Of a stretch of DNA of 64,000 nt, positions 52,460 to 61,798 are shown in pieces. The notes beneath the pieces are model-generated. The model saw only the letters and a program-made list of their open reading frames with translations, made no database searches and was not told the origin of the DNA. The first letter of the stretch is position 1. Each line of letters opens with the position of its first letter. The stretch is taken from contig NCHQ01000004.1 of assembly GCA_002281855.1 (NCBI GenBank), positions 1-64,000 of the forward strand, in the 5' to 3' direction. Made by a program: the position numbers and the translations under genes. The DNA comes from Rhodospirillales bacterium 24-66-33 (GTDB taxonomy: Bacteria; Pseudomonadota; Alphaproteobacteria; Reyranellales; Reyranellaceae).

Positions 52460-53446
52460 ATGACCAACTCGCCGGTGCCGGGCGTCACCCTCAAGACCAC
52501 GACGGCCAACAACATCCACATGCGCTATGCCGAGGCCGGCCCCAAGGAAGGCCGTGGACCGCTCGTGCTGTTCTGTCACGGCTGGCCAGAGAGCTGGTAC
52601 TCCTGGCGTCATCAGCTTCAGGCGGTGAGCGACGCGGGATTCCGCGCCGTCGCTCCCGACATGCGGGGGTACGGCGGCACACAGTCGCCCGAGCCGATCG
52701 ACCAGTACACGCTCTTCCATCTCGTGGGCGACATGGCCGAACTGGTGAAGGCGCTGGGTGAGACCCGGGCGGTGATCGTGGGCCACGACTGGGGGGCGCC
52801 CGTCGCCTGGCATGCCGCCCTGTGGCGGCCGGATCTCTTCACCGCCGTCTGCGCCATGAGCGTTCCTTACGCGCCGCCGGGCTATGTCGACATCCTGTCG
52901 GCGCTGGAGAAGCTCGGCATCGACAACTTCTATCTGCAGTATTTCCAGAAGCCCGGCGTCGCCGAGGCCGAACTGCAGCAGGACATTCGCGGCGCCTTGC
53001 GCAAGCTCTACTACACCGCCGGCGGCGAGATGACGGAGAAGGACAAGGGCTTCGGCCGCCTCACCGGCGGCTCGCTTCTGGCCAACACCGTCGACCCCGG
53101 GAAGCTGCCGGACTGGCTGACGGATGCCGATCTCGACTACTACGCCGGGGAGTTCGCGCGGGCGGGCTTTCGCGGCGGGCTCAACTGGTATCGCAATCTG
53201 CGGCGCAACTGGGAACTGAGCGGCCCGTGGCGCGGCCAGCCGATCCGCCAGCCCTCGATGTTCATCGCCGGCAGCCGCGATGGCGTGCTGCGCTTCCCGG
53301 CCGCCAAGAGCCAGCTCGACGCCTATCCGACCACCCTGCCGGGCCTGCGGGGCAGTCATATCCTGGACGGCGCCGGCCACTGGGTGCAGCAGGAGCGGGC
53401 GGCCGAGGTGAACCGCCTGCTGATCGAGTTCCTGAAGGGCCTATAA
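52460..53446 (+). CDS. Alpha/beta hydrolase, epoxide hydrolase-like
   Basis: A 328-residue hydrolase. HGWPESWYSWRHQ carries the oxyanion region; the nucleophile is the aspartate of GHDWGAPVAWH, as in epoxide hydrolases; and the histidine is in GAGHWVQQERA. Two tyrosines of the lid could position an epoxide oxygen but cannot be proved from sequence. It is convergent with the glutamate dehydrogenase gene 26 bp away and has GCGGAGGAAACC-type ribosome-binding sequence upstream. The substrate is unknown. Confidence 0.88.
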   Translation: MTNSPVPGVTLKTTTANNIHMRYAEAGPKEGRGPLVLFCHGWPESWYSWRHQLQAVSDAGFRAVAPDMRGYGGTQSPEPIDQYTLFHLVGDMAELVKALGETRAVIVGHDWGAPVAWHAALWRPDLFTAVCAMSVPYAPPGYVDILSALEKLGIDNFYLQYFQKPGVAEAELQQDIRGALRKLYYTAGGEMTEKDKGFGRLTGGSLLANTVDPGKLPDWLTDADLDYYAGEFARAGFRGGLNWYRNLRRNWELSGPWRGQPIRQPSMFIAGSRDGVLRFPAAKSQLDAYPTTLPGLRGSHILDGAGHWVQQERAAEVNRLLIEFLKGL

Positions 53447-53472
53447 GGCGGGCGGCCTATCCAGCCCGAACG

Positions 53473-56400
53473 CTACACCAGCGTTCGCAACTCGGCCGTG
53501 GCGACCGACAGCATCGCGAGATCGATGGTTCCGGCCGAGGCTAGATCCTCCTTCAGCAGCCGGTCGACGCGCTCCAGGGCGAGCTTGCGTGGTTCGCTCC
53601 AGGCGGCGAGGGCCGAATCGGGATCGCAGTCGTTGCCGCTACCCGCCCGCAACGCCGACCGCAGCAGCTCGGCATGGAGGGCCGCCAGCTCGTCCTGCAT
53701 CGCAAGCGCGGCCTGCGACGGCCACAGCCCGTCGCGCGGCAGCTTCTGCGCCGCGTTTGCCAGCAGCGCGAACGACAGCCGCTCCCCCAGCCGGAAGTAG
53801 AGCCTTGCCGCACTGCCGATCGTGCAGCCGTTGGCCTCGGCGGCCAGGGCGAGGTCACCCGCGGCGGACAGGGTCTCGAGCGCGGCGGCGCGGCGGGCGA
53901 GATCGGCCGGCGCGCCCATTGCCTCGAGGGCGGCGGAGCGTTCGCCCAGCGCCACCCCTTCGGCCTCGCCCACGAGATCCGAGGGCAGGGCTCCCAGCTC
54001 GGCGACGGCGCGGCCGAGTTGGGCCGTTGCAGCCGTCGTATCGAGCGGCTGTGGCAGGCGCCGCAGGACCCATTGCACGACGCGCAGCACGAAGCGCTGC
54101 GACGCCATCAGCATGCGGATCTGCGCCGCGGCCTTGAGCGTCGGATCGAGCGCTTCGACGTCGGTCCACAGTTCTCGCAGCTTCCAGGCATCGCGCACGA
54201 CCGTGAAGGCCTGTGCGATGGCAGCCGCCGGAGCGCCGGTTCGCTGCGCCACCGTGTGCACGAAGGTCGGGCCACACCGGTTGACCAGCGAGTTCACGAC
54301 CTCCAGCGCGGTGATCTCCCGGCGCAGGCGATGACCCTGCAGCGCTGCCTCATACGTTTCCTGCAGGGCCGTCGGGAAGTAGCGCAGCAACTCCTCCGCC
54401 AGGCGCGGATCGTCCGGCAGGTCGGAGGCGAGGATCTCCTCGTTGAGGTCGATCTTGGCATAGGCCAGCAGCACCGAGAGTTCGGGCCGCGTCAGCGGCT
54501 GGCGATTCTGGGCGCGCACGCGCATGGCGGTGGAGCTCGGCAGGAATTCGACGGCACGGTCGAGTCGACCCTTGCGTTCGAGGGCGCGCATGAAGCGCTC
54601 CAGCCGGTCGTGCTCCTCCGCCGCCTGGCCCTCGGCGACGCTGACCGCCTGGCTCTGCTGGTAATTGTGGCGCAGCACCAGCGCCGCGACCTCATCGGTC
54701 ATCGAGAAGAGCAGCGGGTCGCGATCCGTCGCGGCGAGCGCACCGGCGGCAATGGCGGCGCTGGTCGCGATCTTGATGTTGACCTCGTGATCCGACGTGT
54801 CGACGCCGGCCGAATTGTCGAGCGCGTCGGTGTTGATCTTGCGCCCGGCCAGCGCCGCCTCGATGCGGCCGCGCTGCGTGAGGCCGAGATTGGCGCCTTC
54901 GCCGATCACGCGGGCGCGCAGGTGCGCGGCGTCCACGCGCAACGCGTCGTTGGCGCGGTCGCCGGCTTCGCCATGGCTTTCTTCCGAGGCCTTCACGTAG
55001 GTGCCGATGCCGCCGAAATAGAGCAGATCGACCGGCGCCGTCAGAATGGCCCGCATCAGGTCGAGCGGCGCCATCGCCGGCTGCTCTATTCCCAGCACCG
55101 CGCAGGCCTCCGGCGACAGCGCGACCGATTTGGCCGTCCGGTCGAAGATCGCGCCGCCCGGCGACAGCAGGCTCGTGTCGTAATCCATCCAGGAGGAGCG
55201 CGGCAGGGCGAACAGCCGTTGCCGCTCGGCCAGGCTCGTGGCGGTGTCGGGCGTGGGGTCGATGAAGATGTGGCGATGATCGAAGGCGGCCACCAGCCTG
55301 ATGTGCGGCGACAGCAGCATGCCGTTGCCGAACACGTCGCCCGACATGTCGCCGACGCCTGCCACGGTGAACGGGGTTTCCTGGATGTCCTGGCCCAGTT
55401 CGCGGAAGTGGCGCTTCACCGACTCCCACGCACCGCGCGCGGTGATGCCCATCTTCTTGTGGTCGTAGCCCGCCGAGCCGCCTGAAGCGAAGGCATCGTC
55501 GAGCCAGTAGCCGTAGTCGCGGGCCAGCGCATTGGCGATGTCGGAAAAGGTGGCGGTGCCCTTGTCAGCGGCGACCACGAGATAGGGATCGTCGCCGTCA
55601 TGCCGCACGACGTCGGCCGGGGGCACGATGCCGCCGCCGTCTTGCTCGCCCATTCCATAGTTGTCGGTGATGTCGAGCAGCCCGCGGATCAGGGTCTGAT
55701 AGCAGGCGATGCCCTCGGCCTGGACCTGCTCGCGGGTTCCTCCGGCCGGCGGCTGCTTCACGTAGAAGCCGCCCTTGGAGCCGACCGGGACGATGACGGC
55801 GTTCTTCACCATCTGCGTCTTCATCAGGCCGAGGATCTCGGTGCGGAAATCCTCGCGCCGGTCGGACCAGCGGATGCCGCCCCGGGCGACGCGTCCGCCG
55901 CGCAGGTGGATGCCTTCCATGCGCGGGCTGTAGACGAAGATCTCGACCAGAGGCCGCGGTGCCGGCAGGTCGTCGATGGTGCGGCTGTCGATCTTGAGGG
56001 AGATCCACGCCTTGGTGCCGCCCGCCTGCCAGTAGTTCGTACGCAACGTGCAGAGGATGGCATTGTGGAAACGCCGCAGGATGCGGTCTTCGTCGAGCGT
56101 GGCGACGGCTTCGAGCGCCGTGGCGAGTTCGGTCTCGATCGAAGCCATCCTCGCGGTGCGCTCCTCCGCGTTCGCTTCGCCGGATGCCGGATCGAAGCGC
56201 GCCATGAAGAGGTCGACGAGGAGCCGCGCCACCCGCGGATAGGCCGCCAGCGTCCGCTCCATATATTCCTGACTGAACGTGATGCCGGCCTGCCGGAGAT
56301 ACTTGGCATAGGCGCGTACGACCGCGATCTCGCGCCAGGCGAGGCCGGCACCGAGCACCAGCCGGTTCAGCCCGTCATTCTCCAGCGCCCCCGCCCGCAG

Positions 56401-58311
56401 TTTCTCGATCGCCTCGATGAAGCGGGGGCCTACAACGGCGAGATCGACCGCCGACTTGTCCGCGGTCTCTACCCGCAGCACCTGCATGGCCACGCCATCG
56501 GCCGGCTCCTCGTCGCTCTCCTTGCGCAGCAGGAACGGCACTTCGCTGATCACCCGCAGGCCGAGGTTTTCGGCCAGAGGCAGGATGTCGGACAGCGCGA
56601 AAGGCTTGCGCGGATGGAACAGGCGCAGCGCGAAGCGGTGCGCCGGCATTCCGCTGCGGCGGCCGACCTGCACGCCGAAGCCGGCGCCGTCGACGAACCT
56701 CTGGAGCTGCTCGATATCGATCGCGGCCTGCGCCGCGTCGAAGGTCTCGCGATAGACCACGGGAAACCAGTCCCGCCAGCGCCGTGCCGCGGCGCGCCCC
56801 TCGGCCTCGCCCAGCTTCTCCTGCAGGGTGGCGCGCAGCCGGTCGTTCCATGACGTCGCCGCTTCGATCATGTCGCGTTCGAGCGCGGCGAGATCGGGGA
56901 CGGGCTGCCCCGGCGTGCGAAGCCTCAGCGTATGGAGCGACTGGACCAGGGCGGAATTGCTGCCGATCGACGTGGCGACCGAGACGACGGCCCCATCCCA
57001 GGCCTTCTCGAGAAGTGACGTGAAGCGCTCGGAAAGCGCTGCGTCGAAGCGTTCGCGCGGCGCGAAGACCAGCGCGGAGGCGAAGCGGCCGAGCGTGTCG
57101 AGGCGGGTGAACAACGCCACGCGCCGCCGTTCCTGGAGCTGCAGGATGCCCAGCACATGATCGTAGAGCATCTCCTCGTCGATCTGGAACAGCTCGTCGC
57201 GCGGATAGGAATCCAGGATCGCCAGCAACGCCTTGCCGTCATGGCCATGCCGGTCGAAACCCGAGCGGCGCAGCAGGGTCTCGCCCCGGCCGCGCAGCAA
57301 CGGCACGTCGTGCACCGCGGCGTGATAGGCGGCGGAGGTGAACAGGCCGACGAGGCGATGCTCGCCCGTGACCCTTCCGTCGGCGTCGCAGGTCTTCACG
57401 ATCACGCAGTCCATCGCGCCGATGCGGTGGACCAGCGATTGACGGTCGGTCTTCACGATCAGGATGTTGTGCGGGCCCTGTGCGAAGCGCGCCATCGCCT
57501 CGCCGCTGCCGACGCCGAGGTCGAACAGGCGCACCTCGTCCCGGCGCAGGATGCCCAGCGCCGATCCCGGCACCAGCTCGTAGCGCAGGCCGCTGGGCTG
57601 GCTCGAATCCTCGGCGTAGCGGTAGCGGCGATGGCCCAGGAACGTGAAATGGTTGGCCTCGAGCCAGCGCAGGAAGTCCTCGTATTCCGCGAGATCCGGG
57701 GCACGGCCGGGCCCCAGGTCGACGATCGCGTCGAGGCAGGCGCGGCGCATGGCGCGCCAGTCCTCGACCGCCAGCCGCACTTCGGCCAGCACGCGAGTGA
57801 GCGCCGAAGCGATCTCGTCCAGCAGCACCGGATCGGTCTGGCGGTCGATCTCGATGTGCATCATCGATTCCGAGCGCGCGCGTTCGCCGGCCTCGAGCGC
57901 GATGCCCACCAGGTCACCGTCGAGGTCGCGTCGCGCCGCCATCACCGGATGGGCGAGCAGATGGGCCGCGATTTCACGGCGGTTGAACTCGTTGGCGATC
58001 GAATCGACCAGGAACGGCATGTCGTCGTTCACGATCTGCACGATCGTGTGACGGCTCTCGAATCCGTGGTCGGGAAGCGACGGGTTGAAGATGCGGACCT
58101 TGGCGACGCCGGGCAGGCGGCGGCGGGCGAAAGCCAGCAGCGAGGTTGCCGCCGCGGCGCGCTGGTCGACGGGCGCGGCGGCCAGGTCCTTGTCGGACAG
58201 GCGGCCGAACAGCCTGCGCGCAAATTGTGCGGAATCCTCACCACCGGCCTGCAGGGCGGCAGCGCAGATGGCGTCCAACCCATAGACGCGCGGCACCGAA
58301 GCGGTGACCAT
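53473..58311 (-). CDS. NAD-specific glutamate dehydrogenase, 180-kDa type
   Basis: A 1612-residue enzyme (GDH-180 family) that oxidises glutamate to 2-oxoglutarate and ammonium with NAD. The N-terminal half carries ACT-like regulatory modules (VNDDMPFLVDSIANEFNRRE, AHPVMAARRDLDGD); the catalytic core contains GIRWSDRREDFRTEILGLMK and VIVPVGSKGGFYVKQPP with the active-site lysine, and GVGDMSGDVFGNGML for NAD binding. The C-terminal helical domain follows. The ATG at 58311 has GGAGGA 11 bases upstream; an ATG at 58365 is possible. The gene is divergent from nrdA across a 450-bp region. Confidence 0.95.
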   Translation of the reverse strand: MVTASVPRVYGLDAICAAALQAGGEDSAQFARRLFGRLSDKDLAAAPVDQRAAAATSLLAFARRRLPGVAKVRIFNPSLPDHGFESRHTIVQIVNDDMPFLVDSIANEFNRREIAAHLLAHPVMAARRDLDGDLVGIALEAGERARSESMMHIEIDRQTDPVLLDEIASALTRVLAEVRLAVEDWRAMRRACLDAIVDLGPGRAPDLAEYEDFLRWLEANHFTFLGHRRYRYAEDSSQPSGLRYELVPGSALGILRRDEVRLFDLGVGSGEAMARFAQGPHNILIVKTDRQSLVHRIGAMDCVIVKTCDADGRVTGEHRLVGLFTSAAYHAAVHDVPLLRGRGETLLRRSGFDRHGHDGKALLAILDSYPRDELFQIDEEMLYDHVLGILQLQERRRVALFTRLDTLGRFASALVFAPRERFDAALSERFTSLLEKAWDGAVVSVATSIGSNSALVQSLHTLRLRTPGQPVPDLAALERDMIEAATSWNDRLRATLQEKLGEAEGRAAARRWRDWFPVVYRETFDAAQAAIDIEQLQRFVDGAGFGVQVGRRSGMPAHRFALRLFHPRKPFALSDILPLAENLGLRVISEVPFLLRKESDEEPADGVAMQVLRVETADKSAVDLAVVGPRFIEAIEKLRAGALENDGLNRLVLGAGLAWREIAVVRAYAKYLRQAGITFSQEYMERTLAAYPRVARLLVDLFMARFDPASGEANAEERTARMASIETELATALEAVATLDEDRILRRFHNAILCTLRTNYWQAGGTKAWISLKIDSRTIDDLPAPRPLVEIFVYSPRMEGIHLRGGRVARGGIRWSDRREDFRTEILGLMKTQMVKNAVIVPVGSKGGFYVKQPPAGGTREQVQAEGIACYQTLIRGLLDITDNYGMGEQDGGGIVPPADVVRHDGDDPYLVVAADKGTATFSDIANALARDYGYWLDDAFASGGSAGYDHKKMGITARGAWESVKRHFRELGQDIQETPFTVAGVGDMSGDVFGNGMLLSPHIRLVAAFDHRHIFIDPTPDTATSLAERQRLFALPRSSWMDYDTSLLSPGGAIFDRTAKSVALSPEACAVLGIEQPAMAPLDLMRAILTAPVDLLYFGGIGTYVKASEESHGEAGDRANDALRVDAAHLRARVIGEGANLGLTQRGRIEAALAGRKINTDALDNSAGVDTSDHEVNIKIATSAAIAAGALAATDRDPLLFSMTDEVAALVLRHNYQQSQAVSVAEGQAAEEHDRLERFMRALERKGRLDRAVEFLPSSTAMRVRAQNRQPLTRPELSVLLAYAKIDLNEEILASDLPDDPRLAEELLRYFPTALQETYEAALQGHRLRREITALEVVNSLVNRCGPTFVHTVAQRTGAPAAAIAQAFTVVRDAWKLRELWTDVEALDPTLKAAAQIRMLMASQRFVLRVVQWVLRRLPQPLDTTAATAQLGRAVAELGALPSDLVGEAEGVALGERSAALEAMGAPADLARRAAALETLSAAGDLALAAEANGCTIGSAARLYFRLGERLSFALLANAAQKLPRDGLWPSQAALAMQDELAALHAELLRSALRAGSGNDCDPDSALAAWSEPRKLALERVDRLLKEDLASAGTIDLAMLSVATAELRTLV

Positions 58312-58375
58312 TTTTTGTGCATTCCTCCGCAAGACTGGGCTCGATGTTACGCCCGACCGTGACATTCTTACGACG

Positions 58376-58610
58376 GACTCTTGGCGACGCCGAGAATGCC
58401 CATCGTATCTCGCCTTTCCCGGCTTGGCCCCGAGAGGTTGAGCCGATTCGCTGCGGTTTCTGTCCAGGAGTCACGGAATCCGCGGGAAAGCGCGTTTTGT
58501 TCTCCTGTTATGCTGCACCTGCGAAGAGTCGAAAACCCCTCGAGAAACAGAATTTCAAACCCCATTTTCGGGCGTTTTTTCAGAGGGTTAACCAACCATT
58601 CCTGAGATTC
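58376..58610. promoter_or_regulatory. Cluster of six GANTC (CcrM-type) sites upstream of nrdA
   Basis: GANTC occurs at 58376, 58445, 58468, 58476, 58527 and 58606, several times more often than expected in GC-rich DNA of this length. A TTAACC half-site (58588-58593) of the kind bound by CtrA is in the same stretch. In alphaproteobacteria GANTC methylation by CcrM, read by GcrA, ties nrdA to the cell cycle. The whole gap 58312-58761 holds no gene; the sites here and at 58657-58741 are its content. Confidence 0.55.
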
Positions 58611-58656
58611 ACAAACGGGGACTAAATTTCGCAATGACAGGCTCGGTGGCATCCGT

Positions 58657-58672
58657 ACTATCTATGGATAGT
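58657..58672. promoter_or_regulatory. 16-bp palindrome upstream of nrdA
   Basis: ACTATC-TATG-GATAGT is a perfect inverted repeat of 6 bp arms. It lies about 90 bp before the nrdA start. It resembles, but does not match, the spacing of an NrdR box, so the binding protein is unknown. Confidence 0.5.
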
Positions 58673-58721
58673 GGGAAGCGGCCAATCGCTCCCAAGATGT
58701 AGGCTTCTTCCACAGACTGTT

Positions 58722-58741
58722 CTATCCACAGCTGTGGACAA
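58722..58741. promoter_or_regulatory. Two inverted DnaA-box-like sequences upstream of nrdA
   Basis: CTATCCACA (58722-58730) and TGTGGACAA (58733-58741) each differ from the DnaA box TTATCCACA by one base and face each other, forming the perfect palindrome TCCACAGCTGTGGA (58725-58738). They sit directly before the nrdA ribosome-binding site. DnaA control of nrdAB is known in E. coli. Confidence 0.55.
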
Positions 58742-58761
58742 AAAGAAAAAGGGGACCGCAA

Positions 58762-60630
58762 GTGTTTGATGTCGTTCAAGTTCGAAGCGGTGCGCGGGTT
58801 GTGACCGATTCTTCTCGGGACGCCCGGCTCACCATTTTTGGCAAAGCCACGCTGAACGACCGGTACCTGCTGCCGGGCGAGAGCTACCAGGACATGTTCG
58901 CGCGTGTCGCCTCGGCCTATGCCGACGACGACGCCCATGCCCAGCGCCTCTACGATTACATCAGCAATCTGTGGTTCATGCCGGCCACGCCCGTGCTCAG
59001 CAACGGGGGGACCACCCGCGGTTTGCCGATTTCGTGCTTCCTCAACGAGGCGAACGACAGCCTCGAGGGCATCGTCGGGCTGTGGAACGAGAACGTGTGG
59101 CTGGCAGCTCGTGGCGGCGGCATCGGCTCCTACTGGGGAAATCTCCGTTCGATCGGCGAAAAGGTCGGCATGAACGGCAAGACCTCGGGCGTGGTGCCGT
59201 TCATCCGCGTCATGGATTCGCTCACGCTCGCGATCAGCCAGGGCTCGCTGCGCCGCGGGTCGGCCGCCGTCTACCTGCCGGTGAACCATCCCGAGATCGA
59301 GGAGTTCATCGAGATCCGCCGTCCGACCGGCGGCGATCCCAACCGCAAGGCGATGAACCTGCATCACGGCCTGCTGATCTCCGACGCCTTCATGCGCGCC
59401 GTGGAGAACGACGAGGAATGGGCGCTGGTCAGCCCCAAGGATGGCGCCGTGCAGCGCACCGTCTCGGCGCGTGGCCTGTGGATCCGCATCCTGACGGCGC
59501 GGGTCGAAACCGGCGAGCCCTACCTGGTGTTCGTCGACCACGTGAACAACGCCCGTCCCGAGCACCACAAGCTGGCGGGCCTCGAGGTCAAGACCTCGAA
59601 CCTGTGCAGCGAGATCACGCTGCCGACCGGCATCGACCATCACGGCAAGCAGCGTACCGCCGTCTGCTGCCTGTCGTCGCTCAATCTCGAGACCTATCTC
59701 GAATGGCACGAGCATCCGACCTTCATCGAGGACGTGATGCGCTTCCTCGACAACGTGCTGCAGAGCTTCATCGACACCGCGGGCTCCGACTTTGCGCGCG
59801 CGACCTATGCCGCGATGCGCGAGCGCTCGGTCGGTCTCGGTGTCATGGGCTTCCACTCCTTCCTGCAGGGCAACGGCATTCCGCTCGAATCCGTGATGGC
59901 CAAGGTGTGGAACAAGAAGATGTTCAAGCACATCCGCGGCCAATGCGACGAGGCGTCGATGACGCTCGGCAAGGAACGCGGCGCGTGCCCGGATGCGGCG
60001 GATTTCGGCTTCAAGGACCGCTTTTCCAACAAGCTCGCGATCGCGCCGACTGCGTCGATCTCGATCATCTGCGGCGGTGCTTCGCCCGGCATCGAACCGT
60101 CGGCGGCCAACGTCTACAACCACAAGACCCTCTCGGGCTCCTTCGTGGTGCGCAACCCGTACCTCGAGAAGATCCTGGCCCAGAAGGGCAAGAACGACGA
60201 GGACACCTGGACGGAGATCATGACCGACCAGGGCTCGGTGCGTAATCTCGACTGCCTCGACGATCACGAGAAGGCGGTGTTCAAGACCGCGTTCGAAATC
60301 GACCAGCGCTGGCTGGTCGAGCACGCAGCCGACCGTACGCCCTATATCTGCCAGAGCCAGTCGCTGAACATCTTCCTGCCGGCCGACGTGCACAAGCGCG
60401 ACCTGCATCAGATCCACATGATGGCCTGGAAGCGCGGCGTGAAGAGCCTTTATTACTGCCGCTCCCTGTCCATCCAGCGCGCCGAGAGCGTGGCAGGCGA
60501 AGCCCTCGCCGCACCGCTCGGCGACCATGCCCTTACGGCGCCTAGAATCGACGCTCCCTCCTCTCTGCCGCTCGGAACGCCGCCGGGTCCGCAGAGCAAT
60601 GACTACGAAGAATGTCTTAGCTGCCAGTAA
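58762..60630 (+). CDS. nrdA: Ribonucleoside-diphosphate reductase class I, alpha subunit
   Basis: A 622-residue catalytic subunit. Redox and radical residues are visible: C92 (SCFL), the N280-C282-E284 group in TSNLCSEI, the cysteine pair at 302-303, the YY pair in SLYYCRS, and the C-terminal C-x-x-C (ECLSCQ). The N-terminal ATP-cone present in E. coli NrdA is absent, so allosteric activity control by dATP at that site is missing or elsewhere. Start is a GTG at 58762 with AGGGGA upstream. It makes deoxynucleotides for DNA synthesis with NrdB, encoded 106 bp further. Confidence 0.94.
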   Translation: MFDVVQVRSGARVVTDSSRDARLTIFGKATLNDRYLLPGESYQDMFARVASAYADDDAHAQRLYDYISNLWFMPATPVLSNGGTTRGLPISCFLNEANDSLEGIVGLWNENVWLAARGGGIGSYWGNLRSIGEKVGMNGKTSGVVPFIRVMDSLTLAISQGSLRRGSAAVYLPVNHPEIEEFIEIRRPTGGDPNRKAMNLHHGLLISDAFMRAVENDEEWALVSPKDGAVQRTVSARGLWIRILTARVETGEPYLVFVDHVNNARPEHHKLAGLEVKTSNLCSEITLPTGIDHHGKQRTAVCCLSSLNLETYLEWHEHPTFIEDVMRFLDNVLQSFIDTAGSDFARATYAAMRERSVGLGVMGFHSFLQGNGIPLESVMAKVWNKKMFKHIRGQCDEASMTLGKERGACPDAADFGFKDRFSNKLAIAPTASISIICGGASPGIEPSAANVYNHKTLSGSFVVRNPYLEKILAQKGKNDEDTWTEIMTDQGSVRNLDCLDDHEKAVFKTAFEIDQRWLVEHAADRTPYICQSQSLNIFLPADVHKRDLHQIHMMAWKRGVKSLYYCRSLSIQRAESVAGEALAAPLGDHALTAPRIDAPSSLPLGTPPGPQSNDYEECLSCQ

Positions 60631-60643
60631 ACGAGCGTTGTCC

Positions 60644-60682
60644 CCCCTGTCGCGTTCCCGGCGTTCGGGATCGCGACAGGGG
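60644..60682 (+). terminator. Strong hairpin between nrdA and nrdB
   Basis: CCCCTGTCGCG (60644-60654) pairs perfectly with CGCGACAGGGG (60672-60682), and TCCCG/CGGGA extends the stem inside. ATTTTAATTT follows directly. It is built like an intrinsic terminator in the middle of the nrdAB unit, so nrdB may need its own promoter or read-through. Confidence 0.7.
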
Positions 60683-60736
60683 ATTTTAATTTCAAGCGAC
60701 CCCATTCATTCGCCCGACATATTGGACGCCCGCGCC

Positions 60737-61699
60737 ATGTCACTTCTCGACGCCAAGCCGATCTACAAGCCGTTCCACTATCCGTGGGCCTACGACGCCT
60801 GGCTGACGCAGCAGCGCATCCACTGGCTGCCCGAGGAAGTGCCGCTGGCCGACGACGTGAAGGACTGGCGCAACAAGCTGACCGACAGCGAGCGCCATCT
60901 GCTGACGCAGATCTTCCGCTTCTTCACCCAGGCCGACGTCGAGGTGAACAACTGCTACATGCGGCACTATTCCCGCGTCTTCAAGCCGACCGAAGTGCAG
61001 ATGATGCTGGCCGCTTTCTCGGCGATGGAGACGGTGCACGTCGCCGCCTACAGCCACCTGCTCGACACGATCGGCATGCCCGAGACCGAGTACTCCGTCT
61101 TCCTCACCGTCAAGGAGATGAAGGACAAGTACGACTACATGCAGGGCTTCAACGTCGACTCGAAGGCCGACATCGCCAAGACGCTGGCCGTGTTCGGCGC
61201 CTTCACCGAGGGCCTGCAGCTGTTCGCCAGCTTCGCCATGCTGATGAACTTCCCGCGCTTCAACAAGATGAAGGGCATGGGCCAGATCGTGACCTGGTCG
61301 GTGCGCGACGAGACGCTGCACTGCAACTCGATCGTCAAGCTGTTCCGGACCTTCATCCAGGAGAATCCGGAAGTCTGGACCGAGGAGCTGCAGCGCGAGA
61401 TCTACGTCGCCTGCTCGACCATCGTCGACCACGAGGACGCCTTCATCGACCTCGCCTTCGAACTGGGCGGCATCGAGGGCATGACCGCGACCGACGTGAA
61501 GCGCTACATCCGCTACATCGCCGACCGTCGCCTGACCCAGCTCAGCCTGCAGCCCATCTACCGCGCGGACGCCAAGAACCCGCTGCCTTGGATGGACCAG
61601 ATGATGAACGCCATCGAGCACACCAACTTCTTCGAGAACCGCTCGACCGAATACTCCAAGGCCTCGACGCGCGGCACCTGGGACGAGGCGTTCACCTAG
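60737..61699 (+). CDS. nrdB: Ribonucleoside-diphosphate reductase class I, beta subunit
   Basis: A 320-residue ferritin-like subunit. Diiron ligands include E98 and H101 in METVHVAAYSH, and the tyrosyl radical is probably Y105, four residues after the histidine as in E. coli NrdB. Further ligands lie in DETLHCNSI and DHEDAFIDLAF. The C-terminus (ASTRGTWDEAFT) is the peptide that docks into NrdA. It generates and stores the radical used by NrdA. The start at 60737 has no strong Shine-Dalgarno; the hairpin ends about 55 bp upstream. Confidence 0.94.
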   Translation: MSLLDAKPIYKPFHYPWAYDAWLTQQRIHWLPEEVPLADDVKDWRNKLTDSERHLLTQIFRFFTQADVEVNNCYMRHYSRVFKPTEVQMMLAAFSAMETVHVAAYSHLLDTIGMPETEYSVFLTVKEMKDKYDYMQGFNVDSKADIAKTLAVFGAFTEGLQLFASFAMLMNFPRFNKMKGMGQIVTWSVRDETLHCNSIVKLFRTFIQENPEVWTEELQREIYVACSTIVDHEDAFIDLAFELGGIEGMTATDVKRYIRYIADRRLTQLSLQPIYRADAKNPLPWMDQMMNAIEHTNFFENRSTEYSKASTRGTWDEAFT

Positions 61700-61710
61700 G
61701 CAACCCCTGC

Positions 61711-61733
61711 CCGCCGGCGCCACGCGCCGGCGG
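61711..61733. terminator. GC hairpin after nrdB
   Basis: CCGCCGGCG (61711-61719) pairs with CGCCGGCGG (61725-61733). It lies 11 bp after the nrdB stop and between convergent genes. There is no T run. Confidence 0.4.
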
Positions 61734-61798
61734 CCGGCCGGCACGTCGAGAATGGAACCGGCGCGGCCGGGCATCGCCGTCGACGCCCGGTTGCGGTG

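Noticed and set aside
58317..58625. 102-codon frame upstream of nrdA
   Set aside because: It has no recognisable domain, a poor composition and covers the regulatory region with GANTC sites.
58657..58672. NrdR box
   Set aside because: The palindrome ACTATC-TATG-GATAGT has the wrong arm sequence and spacing for the known NrdR consensus; only part of the half-sites agree.
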